From Saccoglossus kowalevskii (taxonomy: Eukaryota > Hemichordata > Enteropneusta > Harrimaniidae), in contig NW_003129869.1 in NCBI RefSeq assembly GCF_000003605.2, forward strand, positions 37,276-66,027: 28,752 nt of DNA. Direction: 5' to 3'. A program made the translations under genes and the position numbers. Under the pieces are notes generated by a model that saw only the letters and a list, made by a program, of their open reading frames with translations, ran no database searches and was not told the origin of the DNA. This document shows positions 1-9,775 of the stretch, piece after piece (the stretch's first letter is position 1; each line of letters starts with the position of its first letter).

Positions 1-22
1 CCCCAAGTAATGTACCTCTGGT
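1..22 (+). repeat. End of a dispersed repeat (copy cut by window edge)
   Basis: The first 22 bases are identical to 7687-7708, the right end of the inverted-repeat element at 7324-7702 plus about six bases beyond it. The window therefore opens at the right-hand end of a second copy whose body lies outside the window. Confidence 0.7.
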
Positions 23-1230
23 TACACACATTGTTTCCACGTTAACATAAGTTGTAACTAGAAATGTAAATGAATTTTCAAAATGCTTTTATAAAATGCC
101 ATACTAAAGCTCCCGCTCTAAATGCAGTCAATCAGCTACTGTAACAGAGGTTACGTGTGAAGTTTCAACCATTTTATAATCTTACTCTGATCCATAAGTT
201 AATAATTTATTTTTAAGTGTTATGGTGTACAACTACGACACATACTTCGAGCTGCTTCGCGGTGGTGCAAGTACATACAAATGTAGGTAGGTGATGTCAT
301 ACAAAGGAAACAAGTATTGCTTTCAAGTTAAAATTATGTGACATTGTTTTGACCTCGTCATTGAAAACAGGGATACGCTCACCTAATTGTTAGGGGTATA
401 CTGAGAGTATTAGAATACTACACACTACTGCTAGCCCAGTAAATGTGATTATAACGGCCCGGGGTACTACCCTATCAACAATTCCAATTACACAATTTCC
501 GTGGATTAGCGTACGATCGTACGATTCAGTAATGACTTACCATTTACCGTACGTGAAGCTATTCCCAACATATATTATCGCTATCTACCATTTCTATGAC
601 AGAAGTAACTAAGTTTTAGTGCAAATGCCTCAAACAAACCAGTGCACGTGATTTACCTCGGCGCGGTCCAATTAACCTTCTTATATTTGCGCAATGCAAA
701 AGGTCAATCAACGATAGTGGATAACAGTTGACAGGGCGTATATCACTTGCACTCATATACAATGCATTTGGCACACAAGTGTGCTTTGTTAATTTGTGGA
801 ATGGTCATTTTGATAAAATGCGCTATTTTTCGCTGTTTATGCTTCCTTTTAAAGGACATCGGGCGGGGTCGCGCTTTCATTAATTTAAGTTGTTTTGTCG
901 GCAAACTTAGTTGGGAATCCTTTCATTTTTGGGTAACTTGGCCAATAAAAAATATGAAACTTACGGCGTTTGCGAATTATACAGATCTTAAACTTTTCGT
1001 TTATCAGCGACGTTATGTTACAATAAATCACGTCATGCCATGTTGATTCGGGAGTACGCTAAACACGACCATGGAATTACAATGGTTTTTAGTTCCATGA
1101 CTCGTCTAACCTGAGTCTTAAATTATTCAATATAACATACGAAGCATTTATTACATGTAATAAAATGTACTACATTATAAAACTATTTTCAGATTGTTAA
1201 CTAAATGGCATGAATGAACGGAATAAACCA
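23..1230. other. No gene seen; unassigned AT-rich DNA
   Basis: No reading frame here looks like a protein and no RNA gene is recognisable. The 99-codon open frame at 747-1046 is Cys- and Phe-rich with no domain I know. A perfect 14-bp palindrome (CGTACGATCGTACG) lies at 510-523. Confidence 0.5.
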
Positions 1231-1520
1231 CATTATTATACATCTGTCACCGTAACGCCGTAAGTTACAGCGTGCCGTAATTCTGTGGTATTTTACGGGT
1301 ATTTTCATCCTACCATATAAGGAAATGCAAATTCTAAATATAGAATGATTACGCGCGTAAGCGTTCTCTAATAAAAAAAAAAAAAAAAAAAAAACTAACA
1401 TGGCTGCCACGAGAGTTTAGCCGGGCTCCACACAAAGAATTTCGCTGATTCTGTTCTAAACTTTTTGGATTTCGGCATTCCCATGATGTATCCTTGGAAG
1501 GAAAAGATGTATAATAATAA

Positions 1521-1680
1521 GGTTTTTACGAGGATACCTCAAAGTATGCGCTCTGACAGTACGCCGTCGCATCGACCTCCGCTACGCGTCGGTCTATTCT
1601 ACCGCTGTATTGTCTTCGTAACATACTTTAAGCATGGAAGGTAATTACCTTCCATGCTTTAAGGTATCCTCATAATAACC
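1521..1680. mobile_element. Small MITE nested in the dispersed repeat, copy 1
   Basis: The left end begins GGTTTTTACGAGGATACC. The reverse complement of the right end begins GGTTATTATGAGGATACC, so about 28 bases form imperfect terminal inverted repeats. The second copy at 16551-16678 has equivalent ends. It is non-coding, with no clear target duplication, and the superfamily is not assigned. Confidence 0.6.
1630..1659. repeat. Perfect 30-bp palindrome
   Basis: The sequence from AAGCATGGAAGG to CCTTCCATGCTT is its own reverse complement, centred between 1644 and 1645. It lies at the inner edge of the right terminal repeat of the MITE at 1521-1680 and is missing from the sister copy. Confidence 0.85.
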
Positions 1681-1684
1681 TCAT

Positions 1685-4600
1685 ATAGCTCTTGACTGTA
1701 ACATACAGCCCAGCAACGCAATAGTAATTTGAACGATTAATTGGTTCACATAGAGGTCAGGGGTAACTTAGAGAAGTGTGACATTTATTGCGGTCACTAA
1801 TTGTATTTTTTGGTGTTTTGGTACTATTACAGTCACGTTGTGTCACTCATAATGTGATTTATTGAATCACATGTAATAAATCAAGAAATTGTACATTGGT
1901 TCTACACTACGTCCACTGGGTAAGCACTTAATGGTATACTGCGCCATTACATTTCAGAGGGCATAGCTTTTCAGAAAAACAAGTTAATTTTCTATGATTT
2001 CTCTCTCGGCATAGTATCATTGCTTTGGTGCGGTATGTTAACGGCGTTTGCGTGCGGTGTGTTAATGGCGGGTCCTGCAGTATTCTCGTGGATATAAAAT
2101 ACTCTAATTTACGCCCACTGCTGTAGACGTCTCGACAGATCTTATCTGAGTTTGCACACAATCAATAGTACAGTCAATATGCACAGTTTTCTGCAGTCAC
2201 TTTTAATGGGCACTGTCCTACACTATTCTAATAAAACAGTATTCTAACGAAGCAATCAACTAAAAAACTATTTTCTTTTGCCGAACACTGCCATTTGTTG
2301 TGGAGTTATATTTCAAAAATTGTCCTTAAAAATTCTTTAAAATAATCTTGCATCCAGACGGTGATCCGGATCACCACCAACATTTAATGGATCCTTGGGC
2401 TAAGACGCAGCTTTGAAAACAATTTGGTGTTTATTGCATGTATATAGCTGTATTTTCATTTGTTCAGTGTTTGAAAGACCACCTTCAATTTTGTTTTTGT
2501 TCTGGGCCATTTAGTGTCCATACTTTTGCCAGGATTCGGATCAAACACTGATATCTTATAAAACGCAATGGATTTAGTATGGAGTTATATACACATATCT
2601 CTCAGTCAAACCAATAAACAAAATTCAAATTAAGATAATTACACTGGGGCATTCATCATACCTCTCGTGACTCCGCGGATTGATACACATCATAATGTGA
2701 AACCGTCACCTACATCGCACACAGTTGCAAACACGCGCATTATGACTCGCGATTATAACTAGTGATTTATCGCCACAAAAAGCCTCGCACTATGATCTAT
2801 ATAACCAAGCACGACACATATTTGTTTTTTGTGTGTGTGTGTGTTTACAATCTTGCCATTATATGTGCACTGGAATTTTAGAAGCTCACTAAACACTGGT
2901 CGCTAAACATTCATAGTTTTCTGAGTATCCATGTCGCCTTAAGCACATAAAAATAGAGTCGTGTACTTACAGTAGCCATTTATCTTTTGGAGTTCCCGAT
3001 GTGCATGATGCTGTGCCGAGCAGATATCGCGGTGAGAAACACTTTTAATTAATATTCAACGTCCGTGGCTATGCATGTGCAAATGCGCCCTTTTCCGGTT
3101 ATTTCTGTTAAATCCATTTCAATGATCGCTACTTCATTGTATTGTTACTATTAATAATGAAATAATCCATTGATTGCATACAATCATACAATAATAAATG
3201 TGTAGTCAATAACATCGTACATATGGCTGTGTTGACACGACTCGATTACAAAATTGGGTATCCACGCGACTGGTATTAAATTAACAGCTCGTGTGTACGC
3301 TGATTATTCAATGTTTCTCATGACATTCCCATTTTTGTTACATTTCCCCTCATTAAGCTAATTTTTCATCGATCATATTCGTAGTATTGATCATTGGAAC
3401 GAGTCGAATTTATGTAAACACGGGGCAGTAGGGCGGACAATGATAATTATAATATGATCGATGATTAACATCGATTCGATCCTTAACTCGACAGACTGTC
3501 GTTCGCAGTACAAACGAGGCAAGTAACGGAACCACCTATTTTGTGTTGCTCCATATTGGTGTTATATACCGATAATTACATCTAACATTTAAGTTTTGAG
3601 ATTCCATAGGAAAATATAAGTTTTCATTAGATCAATCGATACATTGTAGTTTTGACAGTTGCCTGTTCATTAGAATTTTCATCCGACGCGTCTTCCTTTT
3701 GCTATGAGGCATCGAGGTAGTTTTAATCTCATTAAACATTGCCTCTTACCTTTGGATAGTTAATGCCGCATTTAGTTCGCCTTCGAGATTAGAGTCATAT
3801 ACTAGTATCACACACCTTTTTTCATACCCAAATATTGGGTCAAATTAATAACTGAACGTCATCATTTTTCCTTTCAGAATTTGGATGTAACATTTTGCAA
3901 TTTGTATGCATTTTTCCATATTTTTTACGACGTTTCTTCATATTTGTGAATTTTACATTTTGAATTGAAACGATTAAGGTTTTTATTGGCCGATTGAATA
4001 ACATTGGGACACGTGACGGTGCCAATTAAAATATTAACAAAGAAAGAAAGTGAAAACAAAATATATTCAGGTAAGTATTTTCATTATCTGTATTTACTAT
4101 GTCTGCGGGACTTTATATAGAAATAATGTATTTTCTCTTTCTCACAATCGATTAAATGCGCATGCTCAAACAATATAATTCATAGAAACGCGTTACATGA
4201 TTTGCAAACCACTCGTTTTGGTTTATTTTTGTTGAAACCAGTGAGCGTGAGAAACTTTGCATTTACACGTTTTCAACGTAAAACGAGATTTCTGAACTAT
4301 GAAAAAAAAGCTTGAATTTTCTATAATATACGCGCATATTCAAATTCTATGCAAAGGATTTACATGCAATCGCATTATATAAATAAAATGTATACGAACG
4401 AACGTAATATATGCAAAGAATTGTCACCCACACGTACTTGCATATAATATAGTAATAGGATCTATAAGTACTTGAACATTGATCAGGGCCCGTGGTAAAA
4501 TATAGTAAAAATTGACGCAGTACTATTCAGCCCAGGATAACGGAATTTCGCACAGACATTTCAAACAAAGGTAAACAAAGGCAACTTGACAATACTAGTA

Positions 4601-5049
4601 GTGTGCAAACTATTTTAATATGTTCAACAGAAGAAATTCTCTTTCGGTTTATGGAATGGTAGGTCTGTTAATAACAATTACAGGTAAAAACGAATCGATG
4701 TTTTGTTGTTACTGAATCGTGCTAAATCAATTCACCCAAACAACATCTGATTGTAAAAGAATTTCATTCACTTTTGTCTGGATATGATATACACAGTTGT
4801 CCATGGAAGTCGCGCAAAGGTGTCGGTTTGCTGTTTCATTTGTGAAAGCATTGATGCCAAGATTGAAACTTTTATTTTATTCAAGTCAATGATCCCTCCC
4901 CCCACCCTCCACCGTCAAAAAAGAATGGATCAACAACAATTATATTTTTCAGTCTGAGTATTATAGACTTGTAAATGACATTTAACACTGAATATTTTTG
5001 GCCTAAAATTGAAAAATTAATCAACGACATGCATATGGTATTTTTCTTG
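1685..5049. other. No gene seen; intergenic DNA with minor repeats
   Basis: No coding signal is supportable. There is an imperfect duplication of about 20 bp (GTGCGGTATGTTAACGGCG-like) at 2029-2069, a perfect 16-bp palindrome (GGTGATCCGGATCACC) at 2360-2375, and a short GT run near 2829-2844. Open frames at 1928-2161 and 3840-4025 on the minus strand look random. Confidence 0.5.
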
Positions 5050-5540
5050 ATGTCTTAGACAAGCGATTATCCGTCCTTTATTGAAGAAAACTGGGCTTGA
5101 TGTTAATGACAATCTATCGCCCGATTGTTACTAGTATTTGCCTTTTGTTGGTAAGGTTATTGAAAAGGTCACTGTGGAACAGCTACATCGGGTAACTGTC
5201 AAGTTATTCACTTTACCTTCCATGCTTTAATCAAGTTTCAGTCGGCGTTTCGTCAATTTACTGTACTGTAACGGCTTAGTGGTTTCCATAGACAAATCGG
5301 ATTGGACGTGATAGTAGTTTTACTAGATGTGGGCCGAGCATTGATACGTTAGACCATGCAGTTCTTTTGAAACTGTTACAAATTCGCTTTGGAGTTAATA
5401 ATTAATGTAACCTGGTTTTCTTCGTATTTATAGAGGAAAAACGGAACGTGTTTGTATTGATAATGTTAGCTCTGAACCACGTAATCTACCACGTGGTGTA
5501 TAATCGTGTCCTATGTTCTACTCTGTTTACTTTGTATTGT
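5050..5540 (+). pseudogene. Broken reverse-transcriptase domain of a non-LTR retrotransposon
   Basis: Translation in shifting frames gives the familiar order of LINE reverse-transcriptase blocks. From 5063 comes AIIRPLLKKTGLDVND, then LPFVGKVIEKV with a downstream QL, then KFQSAFRQF near 5228-5260. After that come VVLLD...LDHAVLLKLLQIRFGVN near 5310-5400 and RKTERVCIDNVSSEPRNLPRGV near 5430-5500. These correspond to the IIRPL.KK, LPF.SKV.E, FQSAYR, AFDT.DH and PRGVPQGS blocks of CR1/jockey-like elements. Several stops and frameshifts interrupt it, and the catalytic FADD box is not recognisable. It cannot encode an active enzyme. The clade is inferred by eye. Confidence 0.8.
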
Positions 5541-6193
5541 GGTCATGTCATGAATTTGTTTACGCGTATCTGTTGACCGACTTAATTAGCTGATTATTAG
5601 CGAATTGCTGTGTTATGTCTGTCATCGTTTAAGCCTATTTGAAGTTTTGGACGGAACTTGGCTCAGTGATTTGGAACTAATTCCGAGATAACCGTCGCTA
5701 TTCTGACTACGATTTCTGACAGTTGGTATCCGTAGTTATTAATGTAGTGAACGATTAATCAAAAGATATGACGTATTCAGTACTTAGTGTGATTGGCTTT
5801 ATGATTGAATGTTACGCCCTAGAGTCTTTTTACTGTTTTGTAATTGGTTAGAGTTTTGAAAATGAATAAAGTTCAAGTTGTTTTGGTTGGTCTTGGCGAG
5901 TACACCAGAAGAGACGCAGTGTAGTCCTGAAGAGTCTTGGTCCAGTCCTGGAGAGCCTTGGGGCGAGTGTTGACGCAGTCTAAGAGAGTCTTGGGTCAGC
6001 CTTGCGATAGTCTTGGGGATTTTTCCCCAGGGCGCTGTGTCTTATAGAGCGCTCGACTGATCGACTAAGACGAGAGTTGAAACGTATTTCGTTGTGTGCG
6101 TCTTATTTGACTGTAAAGTATAAGTGACTTTCCTGATCCCGTACCTCAAGGGGACTAGATATAGAGACGAGAAGAGTTTCCCCCCTGACAAGT
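5541..6193 (+). other. Interior of the LINE relic, eroded; short degenerate repeats
   Basis: This lies between the reverse-transcriptase blocks and the C-terminal piece of what is probably the same element, but no protein similarity is readable. Around 5905-6015 there are imperfect repeats of roughly 20 bp built on AGTCCTGAAGAGTCTTGG and AGTCCTGGAGAGCCTTGG. The origin is unclear. Confidence 0.4.
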
Positions 6194-6560
6194 GTGGAGA
6201 ACCCCGTGGAGAAGAATATTCCCCGTGATAGTCACCTAGAATATATTACTAGTATGTTGAAATATTCGTTACGGAAAATAAATAACGATATTTATTTTCC
6301 GTGTCTGTCCCCCGCTCACAAGTGTGTGTTTTCGCGTTTTCGTTGCCCTGCTCATTGTCTCAGGATAGAAATCGACAGGAAAAATGGTATTGAAAGAAGT
6401 GACCGAGTCTGCCATTTATGCAATAATTCTGGAATTGAAGACGAATACCATTTACTAATATGAGGTCATTAGGGAAAAGTACATTCCAAGATACCATATT
6501 CCTTCATATAATAAGTTTGTGGAATTGATGACGTCATCATCATCATCATCGAAATATTCG
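6194..6560 (+). pseudogene. C-terminal end of a LINE ORF2-like protein, frameshifted
   Basis: The open frame to 6463 contains FRCPAHCLRIEIDRKNGI, then ERSDRVCHLCNNSGIEDEYH. This is the R..CH.L.IE..R..GI.R..R.C.LC....IEDEYH signature at the C-terminus of many non-LTR retrotransposon polyproteins. After a frameshift near 6463 the expected continuation resumes at about 6461-6560: REKYIPRYHIP, then YNKFVELMTS, then a run of serines. The serine run comes from a (TCA)n tract that has expanded inside the old coding sequence. It is probably the 3' part of the relic that begins near 5050. Confidence 0.8.
6534..6550 (+). repeat. (TCA)n microsatellite
   Basis: Short run of TCA triplets, in the reading frame of the LINE C-terminus, where it reads as serines. 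Confidence 0.9.
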
Positions 6561-7323
6561 TTACAGTTCATTGGCGGATTTAACAACCAACAGGACTTCC
6601 CGCCATCGTCGGCGCTCGCGAACTTGGCATTCGGCCAACTTATCGCCCCCACCAGAATCCTAGATCCGCCCCTGCAGTTTATGATGTATGCTAACGTTAC
6701 GCAATTGTATATACTAGTAGCTTGTAGAAATGCCGAAATATATTGAAATGTGTATCGAAGAAATACGAGAGTTGATGTTGAATAACCAGTCAGTACTAAA
6801 AGTATTACACTTGTACTCACAACTTGGCAAGCATGAGTAATTACTATTTATTCGGGTAGGGAGTAAAATATTAGAATTGTAATGTTATTACTCAATTTAG
6901 GTGAGATTATTCGTAAATAAAAAGGGAAACAATTTCATTTATGAAACGACATTGTCCTCAATAATAATTTCACCTTGACTAATAATGACGATATGGATTG
7001 CCAACTGAAAAAAATCGGGAAAAATCACCGAGCTACTATCAAATTTTACTGAAATCAAACTAGTCTTGGAAACTGCTTTAAAAACAGCAACTCATATTGT
7101 ATTACAATCATATAAGCTTTAATTGAAATTGATCCAGTCATTTTTAGAAACCAATTGTGAACATGATCGCATGTCAAACCAAACAATACCGAACCACCAT
7201 TCTTGGTGTCCACGTGATAACCAAATTTTGCAGGATTATTGCAGAAAAAGGCAAGAAATTGGGATTGGACTTGGATAGAACGTAGATTAAACAATGTCAT
7301 CGAAAATTAAAATATCTGAAGCC
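6561..7323. other. No gene seen; GC-rich repeat-like patch at the left
   Basis: About 6594-6665 is locally GC-rich and ends in CCAGAATCCTAGATCCGCCCC. On the minus strand this reads GGGGCGGATCTAGGATTC, a sequence style common in dispersed invertebrate repeats, but the family is not identified. The 121-codon minus frame at 6455-6820 is antisense to the LINE tail and is not believable. Nothing is seen in the rest. Confidence 0.4.
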
Positions 7324-7702
7324 GGTACATTACTTGGGGTTTGCAACTCGCATAGTACTGTATGGTAACATCATGTCAAGATCCCATTCAAGTCTCTTCT
7401 CGTAGATAACGAGACTGAGGCTACGACCTTCTGACATGACACATATCAATGTTCAAGGTTTGTAATGAAAAAATAAAACTTTTCTTGTCACTATCATGTA
7501 CTACATCGAAAATGTACAGAAAATATAGTTCTCGTAATCCGTCATATCGTTGGCAGCTATTTTGATCCACCTGGACATCCCAGTATCCTAGTTACCACGG
7601 GCATGCGCATTCGCATTTTTCTGAGTTGAAACGCTTATGCGAGAGCGAGATTGTGACGGGATCTTGGTATCATGTCACCGTAGTAACCCCAAGTAATGTA
7701 CC
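7324..7702. mobile_element. Inverted-repeat element (MITE-like), 379 bp
   Basis: GGTACATTACTTGGGGTT at 7324-7341 is repeated exactly in reverse complement at 7685-7702. Weaker matches continue inward: ATGTCAAGATCCC near 7373 against ATACCAAGATCCCG on the opposite strand near 7660-7672. The interior is non-coding. I do not see a clear target duplication. The right end recurs at bases 1-22. Confidence 0.65.
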
Positions 7703-8669
7703 TCTGGTAATATATAAAATAACTTTTCTTTAGTTTTGTTGTTGTTGTTGTTGTTGTTGTTGTTGACAAAATAATAAATATTCTTCACGTTTAGCGCGTG
7801 CCTGGTTACAAGGTGTTTCACAAAATGTTGCTTTTGATAGAACTGCAGTGTATATTTGGTTTACACAAAGACACTAGAAAATCTTTTTCTAGTGTCGTTG
7901 GTTTACATGAAACACCGATTATTTGTCGTTATATTTAGTGCGCTGTTACACTAACAGGGTGGAATTTTTTTGCTGGAAAATGACTGTTCTTACTAATATT
8001 AATTCTTAACCAATATCGTGGTCGTTTTAGGCATTGCGTGAAATACCTGTCAATTTGAGGGCATGGTTATAGAGTGCCATTGTTTTGTGTTGACTTATAT
8101 GATGAAAATGATATTTGTTTAATGTAAATCTAAAATACTATGTGAAAATAATTTGTTTTTTAAATGAATGCAACAGGTTTGTATAAACTAACGCTCTAGG
8201 TAAAGACATGGAAATAATGGAAAAGTTCGGGTCAAAGAACGACACGGTTTTATGCCAGAAAATACATACATATTTATATAATATCGATTGTTCATAATCA
8301 CTCAATTGATATATAATATGTATTATAAATAAATTAATTTCATTGACAGAAAGAGATATTTTGATAAGCGACTCGTACATATACACATCATCTGCTTTTA
8401 GCATTTTTTCGGTTGGTATGTAATGTTACAATATATTTGTTGATAAGGCAACTTTTAGAAACATTAACAATTATTTAAAGAATCTTGAATTAATGGCCAC
8501 GTTGAGGGCGTCCTTATAGAACAGCAATGTTTTATGGCCGAATGTAACTATTTATAATAAAACACTAAGTAGCGACACATTTGTTAAAGGGCGACGTTTT
8601 GAAACGACTGATATACTTGTAATCTACTTAGAAATTAAAAGACATTGCGATGCGTGATGATAGGGCAAC
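7703..8669. other. No gene seen; microsatellite and hairpin
   Basis: A (TTG)n run lies at 7735-7765. A perfect hairpin lies at 7870-7896: 12-bp arms GACACTAGAAAA and TTTTCTAGTGTC with a 3-base loop. Near 8584 the sequence TTAAAGGGCGACG resembles the end of the TTAA element at 19814, but no partner end was found. No coding signal. Confidence 0.5.
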
Positions 8670-9253
8670 TTGAGAGAGCAATGACCGAGGCGAAGCCGAA
8701 GTCAACAATGCAGTCAGAAGGTCAGCAAATCTCAGGCTGTATATCAACCGCGGATTGGGTCAATATTTGTATTATTATACCCAATACCATTTTGTAAAAA
8801 GCTGCATTGCAAGATCCCCCTGGTACTAGTTTTTAATAACCGCATTCAGAATTATTTGCGGTATAAGACATAAACAAATCCTGGGAAAATGGAATGTTGT
8901 GCGAAGTTCAAAGTGCGACTGTGGTCGTACTGACCGATATAGTTGTGGTGTTCAAGGATTATCTTCCTGTTACAGGTATTTATATAGAAAGATACCTTAT
9001 TGAGCAGAAAAGGTTACAGTTATTTGGCTTGTTCACAAATCAAAGGTAATCCTCCACGAAAACAAGGTATAATAATAATATAATTTGTCAACGACCAGAC
9101 CTATTAACCAATCCAGGATTTACAATGAACTACTATCAAGCATAATACTACACTCTTAGAGGCCTTCAGGCACTCATACCGTACTCGCTAAAATGGTGTA
9201 TGTATAGCGTAGGATTTAATCCCCGTGTTGACGAAGTCCGAAAACAGGTACTT
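8670..9253 (+). repeat. Diverged dispersed repeat, copy A
   Basis: This stretch aligns in order with 11689-12090. Shared blocks are AAGTCAACAATG.AGTCAGAAGG, TGTATATCAACCGC, TTCAGAATTATTTG.GGTATA, ACAAATCCTGG, CCAGGATTTACAATGAA, and the closing TTGACGAAGTCCGAAAACAGG. Copy A is longer because of extra internal sequence near 8930-9110. No reading frame is intact in either copy, so the type of element is unknown. Confidence 0.75.
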
Positions 9254-9691
9254 AGGTTTTGACCTCCTTATCGCGTGTGCTGCATCGGCGCGTTCTCATA
9301 TGGTCGATCGGCACCGTACGATGTATACGAACGCACGAACAAGATTGTGCGTAAATACATAAAAAAAACTACCAATCTTTGATGGCACTGAAATAATATT
9401 ACAAAAAAGTCACATAGAATCTTGCATCATTTGAAGTCATGACAAAGAGTATGTTTTCAGAGTACCCGGTAATACTTTTACTATTTTGCAAGTACAAAAC
9501 TAGATGACGTCTGTTATCGTGAGACTTTGAAAATTCTACGAATAACTGAAAAGGGCACTTTGAATGGATAGATTCCAGGCTAAGTATGTACACGTCACGT
9601 TTATTGAGGGTATTTACCGTGTCAGCATTTCATGACGCTCCGCAAAGAATCATGGGTAGGTCATAAGCAGATTCATCTGCAACGATCCAAA
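9254..9691 (+). promoter_or_regulatory. Probable promoter and 5' UTR region of the thioesterase gene
   Basis: This precedes the first coding exon and is somewhat richer in CpG (9280-9350) than its surroundings. I see no convincing TATA box or initiator, and the transcription start cannot be placed. An upstream in-frame ATG lies at 9632. The call is by position only. Confidence 0.35.
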
Positions 9692-9775
9692 ATGGCTTCC
9701 AACACGATGAAAATGTTGCGAAAGTTTATCGAATTCACAACACAAAACAAGGGGTTTGATCGTGTGTGCGACAAG
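9692..9775 (+). CDS. ACOT13: ACOT13-like coding exon 1
   Basis: Codes residues 1-28, starting MASNTMKMLRKF and ending GFDRVCDK, then a donor AAG|GTGAGG (phase 0). This is the family's N-terminal helix. An upstream ATG at 9632 is in the same frame without a stop between, so a 20-residue extension is possible. Confidence 0.9.

Larger units (their letters stand above)
1231..1684 (+). repeat. Dispersed repeat, copy 1 (inverted copy at 16549-16959)
   Basis: The reverse complement of this stretch aligns along most of its length with 16549-16959. Shared blocks include the region around 1231-1290 (matching about 16905-16959), the block around 1465-1520 (matching about 16680-16740), and the MITE at 1521-1680. 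An A run at 1373-1394 and a 30-bp palindrome at 1630-1659 occur only in this copy. The copies are clearly diverged, so both are old. No coding sequence is visible. Confidence 0.75.

Noticed and set aside
6455-6820. 121-codon minus-strand open frame
   Set aside because: It is antisense to the LINE C-terminus and its Asp run comes from the (TCA)n microsatellite.
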